Part shown: in pieces, positions 29,270 to 30,595 of the stretch
How the letters are laid out: the number at the start of each line of letters is the position of its first letter
How positions within the stretch are numbered: the stretch's first letter is position 1
Position numbers and translations under genes: made by a program
Assembly: GCA_964618895.1 (NCBI GenBank)
Contig: CAZUDO010000070.1
Location: forward strand, 1 to 30,595
Direction of reading: 5' to 3'
Source of the DNA: CAZUDO01 sp964618895
GTDB lineage: Bacteria; Desulfobacterota; Binatia; DP-6
DNA length: 30,595 bases
The notes under the pieces: generated by a model
Seen by the model: the letters and a program-made list of their open reading frames with translations, nothing else
What the model was told of the DNA's origin: nothing
Databases searched by the model: none

Positions 29270-30595
29270 TCAGAGAGTAACGGGCTCGCCACGGGAGAAC
29301 TCCGGCATCTCTGAGAGCGCCGTCTCGTGTGCGGCCGTGTCGATGCCTTCGGCTAGCTCGTTCAGAGCAGCTGCAGCGCGTAGGAGCGTAGATGCCATAA
29401 ACGGCCATGTTGACGGATCCCCCGTTATCAGACGTCCACAAGACTCCGTTCTAAAGCGGGTAGCCCTGCGGACGGCTCGAGTTGCCCGGTCGCCGGGGCC
29501 TCCCCCTGTGGCCTGGAGCTCCGTGACGTTCGCTTCGAGCGCCTTCATCCCGACCTCGCGGGCCGTGAAGAGTGCCTGCGCGGCGAGCGCCGTCGCTCGC
29601 TCCCGGTCGCCGGGACGATCGCGCGCGACCAGCATGCGCGCGTAGTCGTGCTGGGTGTGCGCTACCCAGATGCGCGCACGGATCCTCGCGTTCATCTCGA
29701 GGGCGGCCTCGAAGTGTCGCTCCGCCTCGTCGTAGCGGGCGAGCAGGGTCGCGAGAAGGCCGAGCGACCGGGAGAGCGATCCGCGGCAGGCGGCGAAGCC
29801 GCCGACGGTCGCACATCGATCTGCGTAGGGCAGGAGCATGTCGTAGACGATGGCCGCGCGCGACGCGTCGCCGAGGAAGCTCACCACGTCGCAGACGCGA
29901 CACATGGCGTACGGCCACATCAGGTCGCGTGGGATGTCGCGGAAGTCGTTGGCCGCGAGGACCTCGAGGTCTCTTCGCGCCACCTCGGTCTCCCCCAGCG
30001 CCACCCGATACCCGGCCTCGGCGGCACGCCACAGGGGGACTCGCGGGAAGGCGGCAGCGAGGCTCGTGACGTTGGGGAGGAGCTCGTGCGCTCGCCCCTG
30101 CTGTTCCAACAAGAGATTGCGGAAACCCGCCCAGCTCAGCAGCAGTAGACCATTGTGGCCGATATCGGTCTCGACGAACCGCATCACCTCCTCGCATTCG
30201 TCGAATCGTCCCGCCAGCACCGCGCTCAACCCCCGGTGCAGCGCCATCACCGTGCGGTGAAAGGCGTGTCGAGACGTCTTCGCGAAGCGTTCCTGGATGT
30301 CCCTCTCGCGATCCACCGCGGCGATGTCCCCGATCTCGATGTAGTAGCCCGCCTTCCACACGTGTCCCTCGGCGGCCAACCGCTCGTCCCCCGTCTCGGC
30401 GGCGAGCCGGATCAACTCGTCGACCCGCGCGAGCTGGTCAGCCGCGTCGTCGGGGTCACCGATCGCCCACCACGTCGCGCTGAGCACGTTCGCCAGCGCG
30501 CGTGCGTCACCGACGCGCCGGGCCATGGCGATCGCGGCGCGCGCGAGCGGCTCCTTCCCGGCGGGGTCGCCCGCCACGGCCCGCAGCCCGGCGAG
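29270..30595 (-). CDS. TPR-rich C-terminal part of a large regulatory/ATPase-type protein, N-terminus outside the window
   Basis: The minus-strand frame is open to the right edge (about 441 codons visible, stop at 29270). It is wholly helical with repeated A/L/W patterns typical of degenerate tetratricopeptide repeats: ARRVGDARALANVLSATWWAIGDP, ADQLARVDELIRLAAETGDERLAAEGHVWKAGYYIEIGD, LLLLSWAGFRNLLLEQQGRAHELL, DEAERHFEAALEMNARI, and RERATALAAQALFTAREVGMKALEANV. This layout matches the C-terminal half of AAA-ATPase/adenylate-cyclase or LuxR-type proteins with TPR arms; the catalytic domain is not visible, so function is open. The last 80 residues (from about GGGPGDRATRAV) look atypical, perhaps an altered 3' end. 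It is separated from the Phd gene by 146 nt. Confidence 0.75.
   Translation of the reverse strand, partial: LAGLRAVAGDPAGKEPLARAAIAMARRVGDARALANVLSATWWAIGDPDDAADQLARVDELIRLAAETGDERLAAEGHVWKAGYYIEIGDIAAVDRERDIQERFAKTSRHAFHRTVMALHRGLSAVLAGRFDECEEVMRFVETDIGHNGLLLLSWAGFRNLLLEQQGRAHELLPNVTSLAAAFPRVPLWRAAEAGYRVALGETEVARRDLEVLAANDFRDIPRDLMWPYAMCRVCDVVSFLGDASRAAIVYDMLLPYADRCATVGGFAACRGSLSRSLGLLATLLARYDEAERHFEAALEMNARIRARIWVAHTQHDYARMLVARDRPGDRERATALAAQALFTAREVGMKALEANVTELQATGGGPGDRATRAVRRATRFRTESCGRLITGDPSTWPFMASTLLRAAAALNELAEGIDTAAHETALSEMPEFSRGEPVTL

Noticed and set aside
1..30595. tRNA, rRNA, CRISPR arrays and intrinsic terminators
   Set aside because: Scanned by eye; no tRNA-like cloverleaf, rRNA segment, repeat-spacer array or G+C hairpin followed by a T-run was convincing.

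Overview
The window is very G+C-rich bacterial DNA, probably from an uncultivated soil, groundwater or marine lineage. The closest fit by gene style is a Candidatus Binatota / former Deltaproteobacteria-type organism. The hints are secreted proteins with Thr-rich linkers and a recurring C-terminal beta-rich domain, Cys-rich secreted modules, CYP142-like and other P450s, an F420-type luciferase-like oxidoreductase and a full branched-chain amino-acid-type ABC operon. The lineage is an inference; no rRNA or tRNA gene is present to test it.

Layout. 1-5.7 kb: 3'-truncated comM (-), a large secreted DUF2341/Gly-rich protein (+), a small zinc-ribbon membrane protein (+), a second secreted protein sharing the C-terminal domain of the first (-), and a membrane-anchored metallophosphoesterase (-). 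5.9-11.5 kb: a CYP142-like P450 (+), a both-ends-truncated hflC relic (+), a secreted Cys-rich/propeller-like fusion protein (-), and a TetR-P450 operon (-). 11.5-13.6 kb: glnK-amtB (-) with overlapping stop and start codons, preceded by an excellent sigma-54 (-24/-12) site. 13.7-16.1 kb: a HelD/UvrD-like helicase followed 22 nt later by a small glutaredoxin gene. In that gene the first catalytic Cys is encoded by in-frame UGA, with a bacterial-type SECIS hairpin immediately downstream. It is therefore very probably a selenoprotein, which ordinary gene calling would split or miss; it is the best discovery in the window.

16.1-19.2 kb: an O-methyltransferase, luciferase-like oxidoreductase and hotdog thioesterase cluster (-), divergent from a SnoaL-like gene (+). 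19.4-24.0 kb: a complete liv-type transporter (substrate-binding protein, two permeases, two ATPases).

24.0-29.1 kb is a scrapyard of small fragments. It holds two damaged copies of the 3' part of the SnoaL gene, a vapBC-like pair whose toxin has lost its natural stop, and a HEPN fragment. It also holds a GNAT toxin broken by two frameshifts beside an antitoxin cut by a truncated IS110 element, an IS1182-type transposase without a recognisable right end, and an apparently intact ParE/Phd pair. The right edge holds the C-terminal part of a TPR-rich protein (-).

Taken together, the core regions encode nitrogen sensing and uptake, lipid- or steroid-like oxidation (P450s, thioesterase, luciferase-like oxidoreductase) and import of an organic acid or amino acid. 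The 3' quarter records repeated illegitimate recombination around toxin-antitoxin genes.
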